Position numbers and translations under genes: made by a program. From contig NZ_MPVN01000004.1 of assembly GCF_001955535.1 (NCBI RefSeq), positions 248,001 to 312,000 of the forward strand: a stretch of DNA of 64,000 nucleotides, read 5' to 3'. Source of the stretch: Paenibacillus sp. FSL H7-0326 (lineage in GTDB: Bacteria > Bacillota > Bacilli > Paenibacillales > Paenibacillaceae). Each line of letters starts with the position of its first letter. Within the stretch, counting starts at the first letter, position 1. Shown piece by piece: positions 8,441 to 15,721 of the stretch. The notes under the pieces were generated by a model. That model was not told the DNA's origin. It worked only from the letters and a program-made list of their open reading frames with translations, and searched no databases.

Positions 8441-9073
8441 ATGAGCGCGCCCAAAGAGAAGTCCACACGTCAGCGAATCCTTCACATGCTGAAGGTTCAA
8501 GGTCCCTTAAGTGCTCGTGAAATTACAGCTGAACTGGGCATTACGGAAATGGCGGTCCGCAGGCACCTGGCAACACTGGAGAAGGATGGACATATTGCGA
8601 CCAGCGAAATCCGGCAGACAGCCGGTCGCCCTTCTGCAGTATTTGGTCTTACTGACAGTGGAGAGGGGCTGTTTCCGAAGACGTACCCGAAGGTAACGCT
8701 CGATCTGCTAGGCGAGCTTGCCGAGGAGTCGGGTGAAGAGATGATCGACCTGTTATTCGAGCGGAGAAGGAACAAGCTGCACCAGCGGTATGCCACGGAG
8801 ATGAAGGGCAAGGACCTGGCTGGCCGAGTTCGATCTCTTGCCCGCATCCAGAATGACAACGGATATATGACCGAGCTGATGGAAGTGGAAGAGGGCTTCG
8901 TGCTGAAAGAATACAATTGCCCCATCTCCGAAGTGGCAGATGCCTATGGACAGGCCTGCCGCTGTGAGTTGGAGCTGTTTCAGTCCCTGCTTGAGGTTTC
9001 AGTATCGCGCACGGAGTGTCTTGCTAAGGGCGGCCGATGCTGCACTTACAAGATTTCGTCTTGTGAAAATTAA
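8441..9073 (+). CDS. SufR-like Fe-S transcriptional regulator
   Basis: A 210-residue winged-helix regulator. The N-terminal HTH (about residues 10-60) contains LSAREITAELGITEMAVRRH and the wing AGRPSAVFGLT, as in DeoR/ArsR-like SufR proteins. The C-terminal domain holds Cys160-x12-Cys173-x-Cys175 and Cys193, a spacing like the cluster ligands of SufR, with extra cysteines at 200, 201 and 208. It probably senses an iron-sulfur cluster or redox state; that is inference. ATG 8441 follows AGGTGG by five bases; a longer frame from 8363 overlaps the end of trhO and lacks a ribosome site. Confidence 0.75.
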   Translation: MSAPKEKSTRQRILHMLKVQGPLSAREITAELGITEMAVRRHLATLEKDGHIATSEIRQTAGRPSAVFGLTDSGEGLFPKTYPKVTLDLLGELAEESGEEMIDLLFERRRNKLHQRYATEMKGKDLAGRVRSLARIQNDNGYMTELMEVEEGFVLKEYNCPISEVADAYGQACRCELELFQSLLEVSVSRTECLAKGGRCCTYKISSCEN

Positions 9074-9100
9074 ATATAGAATAAGTGTCATATATGGAGG

Positions 9101-9138
9101 CGTCCAGCAGAAATTTCTGCTGGACGTTTCTTTTTTTT
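9101..9138 (+). terminator. Terminator after SufR-like regulator
   Basis: CGTCCAGCAGAAATTTCTGC continues to a perfect 26-bp inverted repeat and is followed by a long T-run. Confidence 0.9.
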
Positions 9139-9159
9139 AACATACAATAAAAGTATTAA

Positions 9160-9188
9160 TTGACGAATAGTGCAGGCGCCCTTAATAT
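9160..9188 (+). promoter_or_regulatory. Candidate promoter of ABC_sub_bind operon
   Basis: TTGACG and TAATAT lie 17 bases apart. The start would be near 9195, leaving a leader of about 165 bases before the lipoprotein gene. I looked for a T-box in that leader and saw none. Confidence 0.45.
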
Positions 9189-9359
9189 TAGGGAAAAGTT
9201 GTATCGACCACGCGTCAATAATTTCCAAAACAGGAACCAAACACGCCATATTGCTTTAGTGCAGTTAAATATAAAAGCACTAATGCTATTATGTGACGCA
9301 GTATGTAAGAGGTATTTAATGGAAAATGGGGACATGTAGAAAAGAGAGGGGAAACAAAG

Positions 9360-10406
9360 ATGAGCAAAAAATGGTGGATGTCATTAATGGTAACGGCTTC
9401 AATCGCCCTGGTTGCAGGGTGCGGCAGCGATCCATCCGGCACAGAGAGCGGAACTTCAGGTACAGCGGGAGGAGATGAAGGGGCTGCAGAGAAGACCTAT
9501 TCTATTTCTATTTCTCAGTATGTTGAGCATCCTTCACTGGATGCAACACAGGAAGGGTTTATTGCAGCGCTCAAGGATGCAGGACTTGTAGAGGATGAGA
9601 ATCTAAAGATTGATTATAACAACGCACAGGCCGATGCAGCGAATAACAACTCCATCGCCCAGAAGATTGCAACGGACAGCAGTGACCTCGTTCTTGCGAT
9701 TGCTACACCTTCCGCACAAGCTGTCGTAAGCCAGGTGAAGGACAAGCCGGTATTGTTCGCAGCAGTGACGGATCCGCTGGATGCTAAACTGGTCACCGAT
9801 CTTAAGAAACCGGGCGGTAATGTCTCTGGCGCATCCGATACGAATCCAGAGGCCATTGTGAAGCTGGCAGAATTCATTGCGACACAAATGCCGGATATTA
9901 AATCGGTGGGACTTGTTCTGAATGAAGGTGAGCCAAACGCAGTTGTCATGGCAGCTAGCGCGGAAAAAGCATTTGCCGCGCATGACATCGAGCTGGTGAA
10001 AGCAGCGGCAACAAATACGTCGGAGGTTCAACAAGCTGCTGCTTCACTCGTTGATAAGGTAGATGCACTATATATCACACTGGATAATATTGTCGTGAGT
10101 GCCGTGGATACTATTATCAAGACGGCTAATGACAATGACCTTCCTTTCTTCTCTAGTGATCGGGATACGGTAGAGAAGGGTGCCTTTGCTACTGTCGGTT
10201 TCAAGTACTATGATCATGGCTACCAAGTAGGCGAGATGGCAGCTGACATCCTGCAGAACGGAACGAATCCAGGAGATCTTGAGGTGACTGTACCGGACAA
10301 GTTGGATCTTATCCTGAATCTGAAGGCAGCTGGAGAGCAAGGCATAGAAGTTACAGATGAGATGAAGGCTGCTGTAGAGGATCAAGAGAACAACATCATC
10401 GAGTAA
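9360..10406 (+). CDS. ABC substrate-binding lipoprotein (ABC_sub_bind / TrpX type)
   Basis: A 348-residue binding protein of the ABC_sub_bind family. The signal peptide ends LVAG with lipid-bearing Cys21, followed by a Gly/Ser/Glu linker. The mature core has VEHPSLDATQEGFIAALKDAG, ATPSAQAVV and AVTDPLDAKLV, typical of the family whose best-known member is the tryptophan importer TrpXYZ of streptococci. The next two genes encode the matching permease and ATPase. No T-box or trp leader is visible upstream, so tryptophan as substrate is only a possibility. A terminator hairpin between this gene and the permease probably raises the binding-protein to channel ratio. Confidence 0.85.
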   Translation: MSKKWWMSLMVTASIALVAGCGSDPSGTESGTSGTAGGDEGAAEKTYSISISQYVEHPSLDATQEGFIAALKDAGLVEDENLKIDYNNAQADAANNNSIAQKIATDSSDLVLAIATPSAQAVVSQVKDKPVLFAAVTDPLDAKLVTDLKKPGGNVSGASDTNPEAIVKLAEFIATQMPDIKSVGLVLNEGEPNAVVMAASAEKAFAAHDIELVKAAATNTSEVQQAAASLVDKVDALYITLDNIVVSAVDTIIKTANDNDLPFFSSDRDTVEKGAFATVGFKYYDHGYQVGEMAADILQNGTNPGDLEVTVPDKLDLILNLKAAGEQGIEVTDEMKAAVEDQENNIIE

Positions 10407-10471
10407 CCTAATTGAGGTTAGTATGCTGAATGCTCGGAAGCAGGGTGGACGACATACCACCCTGTTTTTTT
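10404..10471 (+). terminator. Intra-operon double hairpin after the binding-protein gene
   Basis: TAACCT-AATTG-AGGTTA includes the stop codon. CAGGGTGG then pairs with CCACCCTG (10441-10464) and is followed by seven T's. It lies before the permease gene's ribosome site, so read-through must be partial. Confidence 0.75.
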
Positions 10472-10490
10472 GTAAATAGGAGGATAACAC

Positions 10491-11426
10491 ATGTTAGAAA
10501 CGATGCTTAGTCTGCTGAAATCGACTCCTGGAGCCATTGAACTGGGACTCTTGTATGCATTAATGGCTCTCGGTGTATACATTACGTTCCGAATCCTTGA
10601 TTTCCCAGATCTTACGGTGGATCAGAGCTTTACGACAGGTGCGGCAATTGCTGCAATTATGATTACGAACGACTTCTCACCTTGGCTTGCGACACTTGCA
10701 GCCTTTGGAGGGGGGCTGATCGCCGGAGCATGTACAGGTCTCTTGCATACAAAAGGTAAGATCAACGGTCTGTTGTCTGGTATATTGATGATGATTGCCC
10801 TGCATTCGATCAACATGAGGATTCTGGGTGCGCCGAATCTGTCTCTGCTGGGTGTTGACAATATTTTCTCCAGCATGTCTGTTCTGCTGTTCATGTTCAT
10901 TGTAGCGTTTGTTGTTAAAGTGCTGCTTGATGTATTCTTCAAAACAGATCTGGGTCTCGCTCTCCGCGCAACAGGAGACAATGAGCGAATGATTCGCAGC
11001 TTTGGAGCCAATACCGATACAACCAAGCTGGTAGGTATCAGTCTGTCTAACGGGCTGGTGGCTCTATCCGGTGCGTTCCTGGCACAGTATCAAGGGTTTG
11101 CGGATATTAGCATGGGGATTGGGATGATTGTCGTTGGACTCGCATCGGTTATTATCGGAGAAGCGATCGTGGGCAAGCGGAGCATCTTCCTCGCGACACT
11201 GTCCGTTATCATTGGTTCTATTGTATACCGCATCGTCGTTATGATCGCGCTTCGAGTCCCTGGATTTGAGACTTCGGATTTGAAGATTATTACGGCTGTC
11301 ATTGTTATTCTGGCGCTTCTGATTCCTTCTGTACAACGCAGTATTCGTCAGAAGAACATGGCGCGGCGGAGAACGACAGAGCTGCTGTCCGGCACGGGTA
11401 GTAAATCGATGGGAGGTGACCTGTAA
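10491..11426 (+). CDS. ABC importer permease (TrpY type)
   Basis: A 311-residue permease with eight to nine hydrophobic segments, of the branched-chain/ribose-like permease superfamily paired with ABC_sub_bind proteins. LDFPDLTVDQSFTTGAA near residue 36 and LGLALRATGDNERMIRSFGA near residue 155 are characteristic. The start follows AGGAGG. The stop overlaps the ATG of the ATPase gene by one base, so the two are coupled. It forms the membrane channel for the preceding lipoprotein's ligand. Confidence 0.85.
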   Translation: MLETMLSLLKSTPGAIELGLLYALMALGVYITFRILDFPDLTVDQSFTTGAAIAAIMITNDFSPWLATLAAFGGGLIAGACTGLLHTKGKINGLLSGILMMIALHSINMRILGAPNLSLLGVDNIFSSMSVLLFMFIVAFVVKVLLDVFFKTDLGLALRATGDNERMIRSFGANTDTTKLVGISLSNGLVALSGAFLAQYQGFADISMGIGMIVVGLASVIIGEAIVGKRSIFLATLSVIIGSIVYRIVVMIALRVPGFETSDLKIITAVIVILALLIPSVQRSIRQKNMARRRTTELLSGTGSKSMGGDL

Positions 11427-12220
11427 TGCTGCATATCAATCACGTATCCAAGCTGTTTAATCCAGGTACCGTGGATGAGAAGATTGCGCTTATGGATGCC
11501 CATCTAACCTTGAATGAAGGGGATTTTGTAACAGTCATCGGCAGTAATGGCGCAGGTAAATCGACTTTGATGAATATTATATCGGGTGTAATGAAGCCGG
11601 ATGCAGGTGAAGTGCAGATTCGGAATCAAACGATCAGCCAGTTGCCTGAATACAAGCGAAGTCAGTGGATCGGCCGGGTGTTTCAGGACCCGATGGCAGG
11701 AACCGCGCCAATGATGACGATTGAGGAAAATTTGGCGATGGCCTACCGGCGCGGGAAATCTCGCGGCTTATCCTTTGGCATCAACCAGAAGACGCGGGCA
11801 CTGTTCCGAGAACAGCTGGAGAAGCTTGGAATCGGTCTTGAGCATCGAGTTAGAGCAAAAGTCGGCTTGCTGTCCGGGGGTGAGCGTCAGGCGCTCAGCC
11901 TGCTTATGGCAACGTTTACGGAGCCGGAAATTCTGCTGCTGGATGAGCATACGGCTGCACTTGATCCATCAAGAGCTGAGCTGATTACGAATATTACCGA
12001 AACGCTGGTCCGTGAGATGAACCTGACCACACTGATGGTTACTCATAACATGGAGCAGGCTATAAGGCTTGGCAACCGGCTTATTATGATGGATAAAGGC
12101 CGGATTATTCTTGACGTCAATGCCGAGCGCAAGAAGACATTAACTGTACCGGAGCTGCTTCAGGAGTTTGAGCGAATCAGCGGAACGAAGCTGTCAGATG
12201 ACCGGGTTGTGCTCGGTTAA
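11426..12220 (+). CDS. ABC importer ATPase (TrpZ type)
   Basis: A 264-residue nucleotide-binding subunit. Walker A GSNGAGKSTL is near residue 38, the Q-loop lies in VFQDPMAGTAPMMT, the signature is LLSGGERQALSLL near 151, Walker B is ILLLDEHTAALD near 170, and the switch His is in VTHNMEQA. Glu in the Walker B is intact, so it should be active. It is the only importer of the first 30 kb with its own ATPase. A terminator follows within 25 bases. Confidence 0.9.
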   Translation: MLHINHVSKLFNPGTVDEKIALMDAHLTLNEGDFVTVIGSNGAGKSTLMNIISGVMKPDAGEVQIRNQTISQLPEYKRSQWIGRVFQDPMAGTAPMMTIEENLAMAYRRGKSRGLSFGINQKTRALFREQLEKLGIGLEHRVRAKVGLLSGGERQALSLLMATFTEPEILLLDEHTAALDPSRAELITNITETLVREMNLTTLMVTHNMEQAIRLGNRLIMMDKGRIILDVNAERKKTLTVPELLQEFERISGTKLSDDRVVLG

Positions 12221-12241
12221 AGCTATATGTATTAGACCTCT

Positions 12242-12276
12242 TAAGCCCCCTCACGGCCCTCTCGTGCAGGGGGCTC
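12242..12276 (+). terminator. Terminator of the ABC_sub_bind operon
   Basis: AGCCCCCT pairs with AGGGGGCT around a 16-base loop that itself contains CACG/CGTG; a short CTTT run follows. Confidence 0.65.
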
Positions 12277-12285
12277 TTTGATGAA

Positions 12286-12486
12286 TACTGGTTTGGCCTG
12301 GGTACAGGCGCGATGGGAATCGGTCTCGGCATTGCCGGGCTGGGGCTTGTTCCAAGCAGCAGCTCTTCATGGATGATCACTGGACTTGCACTGGTTATCG
12401 GGCTGGGAAATGGTCTGTACATGGTCACGAACCAGACCATCATGCAGAAGGAGAGCACAGAAATGAAGCAAGCAGCAATACAGTAG
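12286..12486 (+). pseudogene. C-terminal remnant of an MFS transporter
   Basis: This frame reads YWFGLGTGAMGIGLGIAGLG, then a second hydrophobic span and GNGLYMVTNQTIMQKES before a TAG stop, 66 residues in all. The composition and the GNGLxMVxNQ pattern fit the last two spans of a drug-efflux MFS transporter. There is no ribosome site or complete N-terminus; the frame starts just after the terminator of the ATPase gene. I take it as the end of a gene whose larger part was deleted. The stop lies four bases before the convergent fibre-associated gene's end. Confidence 0.6.
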
Positions 12487-12489
12487 AGA

Positions 12490-13071
12490 CTAAGCTTCCC
12501 ACCACATCACATTGGCTGTAGAAGCGAGCAGGCCGGCTACAGATAGAGAACCGCTGACTGTTAAGGTGTAGGACTGGCCAGGCGGCACAATGAAGCGACC
12601 GATTTCATCGAAGCTGAAGGGACCTGCAGCGAGCGGCATGGACAGAACCGGTGTTCCGCCTGTAGACGCAGCGTTAGAAGACCTCGCTGTCATCAGAGAG
12701 GTACTGCTGCTAGCGAAATTCGTGTTCACTGGAGTCAGCAGAGCCGGGCTTCCAAGGGTTCCATTGCGTACAATAGCCAACGTCCCGGTGAAGGAGGAGA
12801 GGAGGTTAAGAGCGACATTGATACCTCCGGTTATACGGGAAATATAAACGTTTCTTCCGCTGCCCGCAGGGTTCGTAATTTGAACAGTGATAATAACACT
12901 ACCGCCAAGCAGTCCCAGTGTAGTCGAGTTTGTGGCTCCCGCAGTGAATAGGGCTCCTGCTCGGCCTGCACTGGATTCGGGAGGGGCGCCAATCGCAGGG
13001 GCTTGATAGGTATTCACGTTACGATCCGCAAGGGGTTTGTTCACAGATCCGAAGATATGGTCGTTTGGCAC
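12490..13071 (-). CDS. Beta-rich surface-type protein, paralog A
   Basis: A 193-residue protein I cannot assign to a named family. It starts MPNDHIFGSVNKPLADRN, has no signal peptide, is rich in Thr, Ser, Ala, Gly and Leu, and ends in MWWEA. It is a clear paralog of the next gene upstream: both share NKP...NTY.(A/S)PAI near the start, (Q)ITNPAGSGRNVYISRI / VVNPAASSRTLYLSQI in the middle, VPPGQS/VPPGRS, and a WWE end. Alternating hydrophobic residues suggest a beta-sandwich. Its position beside a repeat fibre gene and glycosyltransferases suggests a structural part of a surface layer or spore appendage; inference only. Confidence 0.7.
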   Translation of the reverse strand: MPNDHIFGSVNKPLADRNVNTYQAPAIGAPPESSAGRAGALFTAGATNSTTLGLLGGSVIITVQITNPAGSGRNVYISRITGGINVALNLLSSFTGTLAIVRNGTLGSPALLTPVNTNFASSSTSLMTARSSNAASTGGTPVLSMPLAAGPFSFDEIGRFIVPPGQSYTLTVSGSLSVAGLLASTANVMWWEA

Positions 13072-13102
13072 ACAGATCCCTCCTTTACGAATGTATTCAT
13101 AC

Positions 13103-13636
13103 TCAGACCTCCCACCAAGTCAGGTTGATGGAGCCGGTAAGTGCTCCAGGGCCGATGCTAATGGTTACTGAACGTCCGGGAGGAACGATAACAGATCCGC
13201 GCAGCTGAATATTGTACGCGCCAGCCGTAAGAGGAATACTCATCAGGGTGACCGGCGAGCCGGTTACGGTTCCTGTTACCTGCTGTGTTGTCGCTGCACT
13301 GGTCACACTGCTTCCGAAGTTGTTGTTGGCCGGAACAGGAGCCGTACCTCCGGTAAGTATCCCGCCATTATACACAATAAGTGAAGCGGCGACTGTGCTG
13401 CCTCCGATGATCTGGGATAGATACAGCGTGCGGGAGCTTGCTGCAGGGTTAACGACTTGCAGCAGCAGATTTGCGCCGCCACCTGCGCTGACATTTCCTG
13501 TGGTCAGGGTAAACAGCCTGCCGGCAGAGGCTGCGCTGAGATCAGGCATTGATTCAATAGCAGGCGACACATAAGTATTGGTCTGCTGTACATAAATGGG
13601 CTTGTTGGCTGTATTGAATACAGAGTAATTCGTCAT
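13103..13636 (-). CDS. Beta-rich surface-type protein, paralog B
   Basis: A 177-residue paralog of the neighbouring downstream gene (31-base gap), and so probably the first gene of a two-gene operon. It begins MTNYSVFNTANKPIYVQQTN and ends NLTWWEV. There is no signal peptide or Cys; Thr/Ser/Gly are abundant and could carry sugars. The Ala/Gly-rich middle and VPPGRSVTISIGPG look like strands of a jelly-roll or Ig-like fold, as in C-terminal domains of exosporium glycoproteins, but I see no specific match. GGGAGGAGG precedes the ATG. It diverges from the fibre gene, sharing a ~300-base upstream region. Confidence 0.7.
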   Translation of the reverse strand: MTNYSVFNTANKPIYVQQTNTYVSPAIESMPDLSAASAGRLFTLTTGNVSAGGGANLLLQVVNPAASSRTLYLSQIIGGSTVAASLIVYNGGILTGGTAPVPANNNFGSSVTSAATTQQVTGTVTGSPVTLMSIPLTAGAYNIQLRGSVIVPPGRSVTISIGPGALTGSINLTWWEV

Positions 13637-13846
13637 AGGATCCTCCTCCCTTGCATTATGAAGATTTAATTTGTTAGCAGCTGCCGTTCACGACTACCTT
13701 GAATTATATATATGCGAAGCCTGGCGGACGGGTTTGGGTTGTCTCTCTATATTGCGCAGGAGAAAATGAAGAGGCTCATAAAAATAAGTGGATATCAGAC
13801 TCTAGATGATGAATGAGTTAGGCATCATTTCCCGGCTTGTGCCGTT

Positions 13847-13875
13847 ACCGCGTGTCCCTCCACTTGCATACTGTA
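13847..13875 (+). promoter_or_regulatory. Possible sigma-K-type promoter of the fibre gene
   Basis: CATACTGTA (13867-13875) fits the sigma-K -10 pattern CATANNNTA, with AC 18 bases upstream at 13847-13848. This would place a late mother-cell start about 55 bases before the fibre ATG. The motif is short, so chance is likely enough to keep confidence low. Confidence 0.25.
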
Positions 13876-13934
13876 CGGTAGCACTTTATATGTGTGAACC
13901 CTTGGTTAAGCGATAAGGAGGTGCGATGTGAGAA

Positions 13935-15635
13935 ATGCCTAACTTTTCAACCTTTAACTTGAATCCGGATAATTTAAGGAGTTTAATTTACGGAACTGAT
14001 GATGCAAATGTCAGCCATCCGGTCAGAACAGATACAAGCGGCAACCTGATTGGCGTTATATTGGACGGAACCATCAGTAATATGCCAGGCATATCGAATG
14101 TGACGATCACTGCCGGGACGCTCACAAGCCTGCTGGATGGAACCATCTCGAATGTGATGGGAGCTACCATTACAGCCGGGACCATTACGAGCGTACTCGG
14201 AGCGACGATTACAGCGGGTACGATCACAAGTGTACTGGGCACGACAATTACTGCGGGTACACTAACGAACCTGTTGGATGGGACCATTACAAGCGTACTC
14301 GGAGCGACGATTACCGCCGGAACGATCACAAGTGTACTGGGAACAACGATCACCGCAGGAACCCTAACGAACCTGCTGGATGGAACGTTGACGAGTGTGC
14401 TTGGAGCGACGATTACAGCGGGTACGATCACAAGCGTACTGGGTACGACGATCACCGCAGGAACCCTGACGAACCTGCTGGATGGAACGTTGACAAGCGT
14501 ACTGGGAGCGACGATTACAGCGGGTACGATCACAAGTGTACTGGGAACAACGATCACCGCAGGAACCCTAACGAACCTGCTGGATGGAACGTTGACGAGT
14601 GTGCTTGGAGCGACGATTACAGCGGGTACGATCACAAGCGTACTGGGAACGACGATCACCGCAGGAACCCTGACGAACCTGCTGGATGGAACATTAACGA
14701 GTGTGCTCGGAGCGACGATCACTGCCGGTACACTAACGAACCTACTGGATGGAACGTTGACGAGTGTGCTTGGAGCGACGATTACAGCGGGTACGATTAC
14801 AAGTGTACTGGGAACAACCATCACCGCAGGAACCCTGACGAACCTGCTGGATGGGACGTTAACGAGCGTGCTTGGAGCGACGATTACAGCGGGAACGATC
14901 ACAAGTGTGCTAGGCACGACGATCACGGCGGGAACCCTGACGAACCTGCTGGATGGAACCTTAACGAGCGTGCTTGGAGCGACGATCACCGCAGGAACGA
15001 TCACAAGTGTACTGGGAACAACGATCACGGCGGGAACCCTGACGAACCTGCTGGATGGGACGTTAACGAGCGTGCTTGGAGCGACGATTACAGCGGGAAC
15101 GATCACAAGTGTGCTAGGCACGACGATCACGGCGGGAACCCTGACGAACCTGCTGGATGGGACGTTAACGAGCGTACTGGGAGCAACGATCACCGCAGGA
15201 ACAATCACAAGCATACTCGGAGCAACGATCACCGCAGGAACGATCAACAGCCTCCTCGGGGCGACCATCACCGCCGGTACACTTAGCAGCGTCACCTCCA
15301 TTTCACAAAAAAGCTTCACAGAAACGCAGGTGCTCGGCATTCCTACAGCAGATACGTTCACCCCGCTGGGTCCGGTAAGCACCAGTGTATTCGGAACGTA
15401 CTCCTTCTTCGTATATAATGCAGGCCCTGCAAACAGCGTGGATGCAAGGGTAGAGATCAGCGCCAACGGAACGAACTGGTTTGCCGATGTAGACACGGTT
15501 ACCGGTATTACTGCAGGGTCGGTAGACGTGCTTGTGCCTCAGCGTTTCCTCAAATACACACGGCTTGCATATCGTTCGAGTACACCGGGTGCTGCAACGA
15601 CAATTGATGTGTTTTTCAACGGACAAGGAACATAA
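13935..15635 (+). CDS. Thr-rich beta-repeat fibre protein with DUF6385-like C-terminus
   Basis: A 566-residue protein without signal peptide. Residues 1-54 form a head (MPNFSTFNLNPDNLRSLIYG...). Residues about 55-455 are a near-perfect repeat whose main unit is 34 residues: ATITAGTITSVLG plus TTITAGTLTNLLDGTLTSVL+G. There are nine such pairs, one lone 21-residue unit and degenerate units at both edges. The alternation of Thr/hydrophobic residues with G turns suggests a beta-solenoid rod. The last ~115 residues (FTETQVLGIPTADTFTPLG to FFNGQGT) look like the domain catalogued as DUF6385. It is probably a glycosylated surface or spore fibre, given the neighbouring glycosyltransferases. AAGGAGGT lies 12 bases upstream. 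Confidence 0.85.
   Translation: MPNFSTFNLNPDNLRSLIYGTDDANVSHPVRTDTSGNLIGVILDGTISNMPGISNVTITAGTLTSLLDGTISNVMGATITAGTITSVLGATITAGTITSVLGTTITAGTLTNLLDGTITSVLGATITAGTITSVLGTTITAGTLTNLLDGTLTSVLGATITAGTITSVLGTTITAGTLTNLLDGTLTSVLGATITAGTITSVLGTTITAGTLTNLLDGTLTSVLGATITAGTITSVLGTTITAGTLTNLLDGTLTSVLGATITAGTLTNLLDGTLTSVLGATITAGTITSVLGTTITAGTLTNLLDGTLTSVLGATITAGTITSVLGTTITAGTLTNLLDGTLTSVLGATITAGTITSVLGTTITAGTLTNLLDGTLTSVLGATITAGTITSVLGTTITAGTLTNLLDGTLTSVLGATITAGTITSILGATITAGTINSLLGATITAGTLSSVTSISQKSFTETQVLGIPTADTFTPLGPVSTSVFGTYSFFVYNAGPANSVDARVEISANGTNWFADVDTVTGITAGSVDVLVPQRFLKYTRLAYRSSTPGAATTIDVFFNGQGT
14150..15300 (+). repeat. Coding tandem repeat, 102-bp unit
   Basis: The DNA under the fibre repeat is itself highly repetitive: the string ACGAACCTG(C/T)T(G)GATGG recurs about every 102 bases, with one 63-bp step. 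Copies differ mainly at third positions (GTGCTTGG/GTACTGGG, GGCGGG/GCAGGA), so purifying selection acts on the protein while the array stays prone to slippage or recombination. Confidence 0.9.
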
Positions 15636-15654
15636 GACAGCCTTATTTCATATA

Positions 15655-15698
15655 GGTACAGGGAATCTCTATGCACGAAAGAGCCTGTACCTTTTTTT
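15655..15698 (+). terminator. Terminator of the fibre gene
   Basis: GGTACAGG pairs with CCTGTACC across a 21-base loop, followed by seven T's. It separates the fibre gene from the glycosyltransferase genes, though read-through could link them. Confidence 0.85.
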
Positions 15699-15721
15699 GC
15701 GTGTAAAGGAGGAAAGACAAG

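Noticed and set aside
9195..9359. T-box leader for the TrpX-like operon
   Set aside because: No AGGGTGGNACCGCG-type antiterminator or specifier loop could be found.
13988..15496. 502-residue reverse-strand frame opposite the fibre gene
   Set aside because: Mirror of the repeat DNA (VIVPAVIVAPSTL); no ribosome site, opposite a well-supported gene.
13935..15635. Ice-nucleation, antifreeze or pentapeptide-repeat protein
   Set aside because: Repeat lengths (8+8+5+8+5) and lack of TxT/AxLxx pentads do not fit those families.
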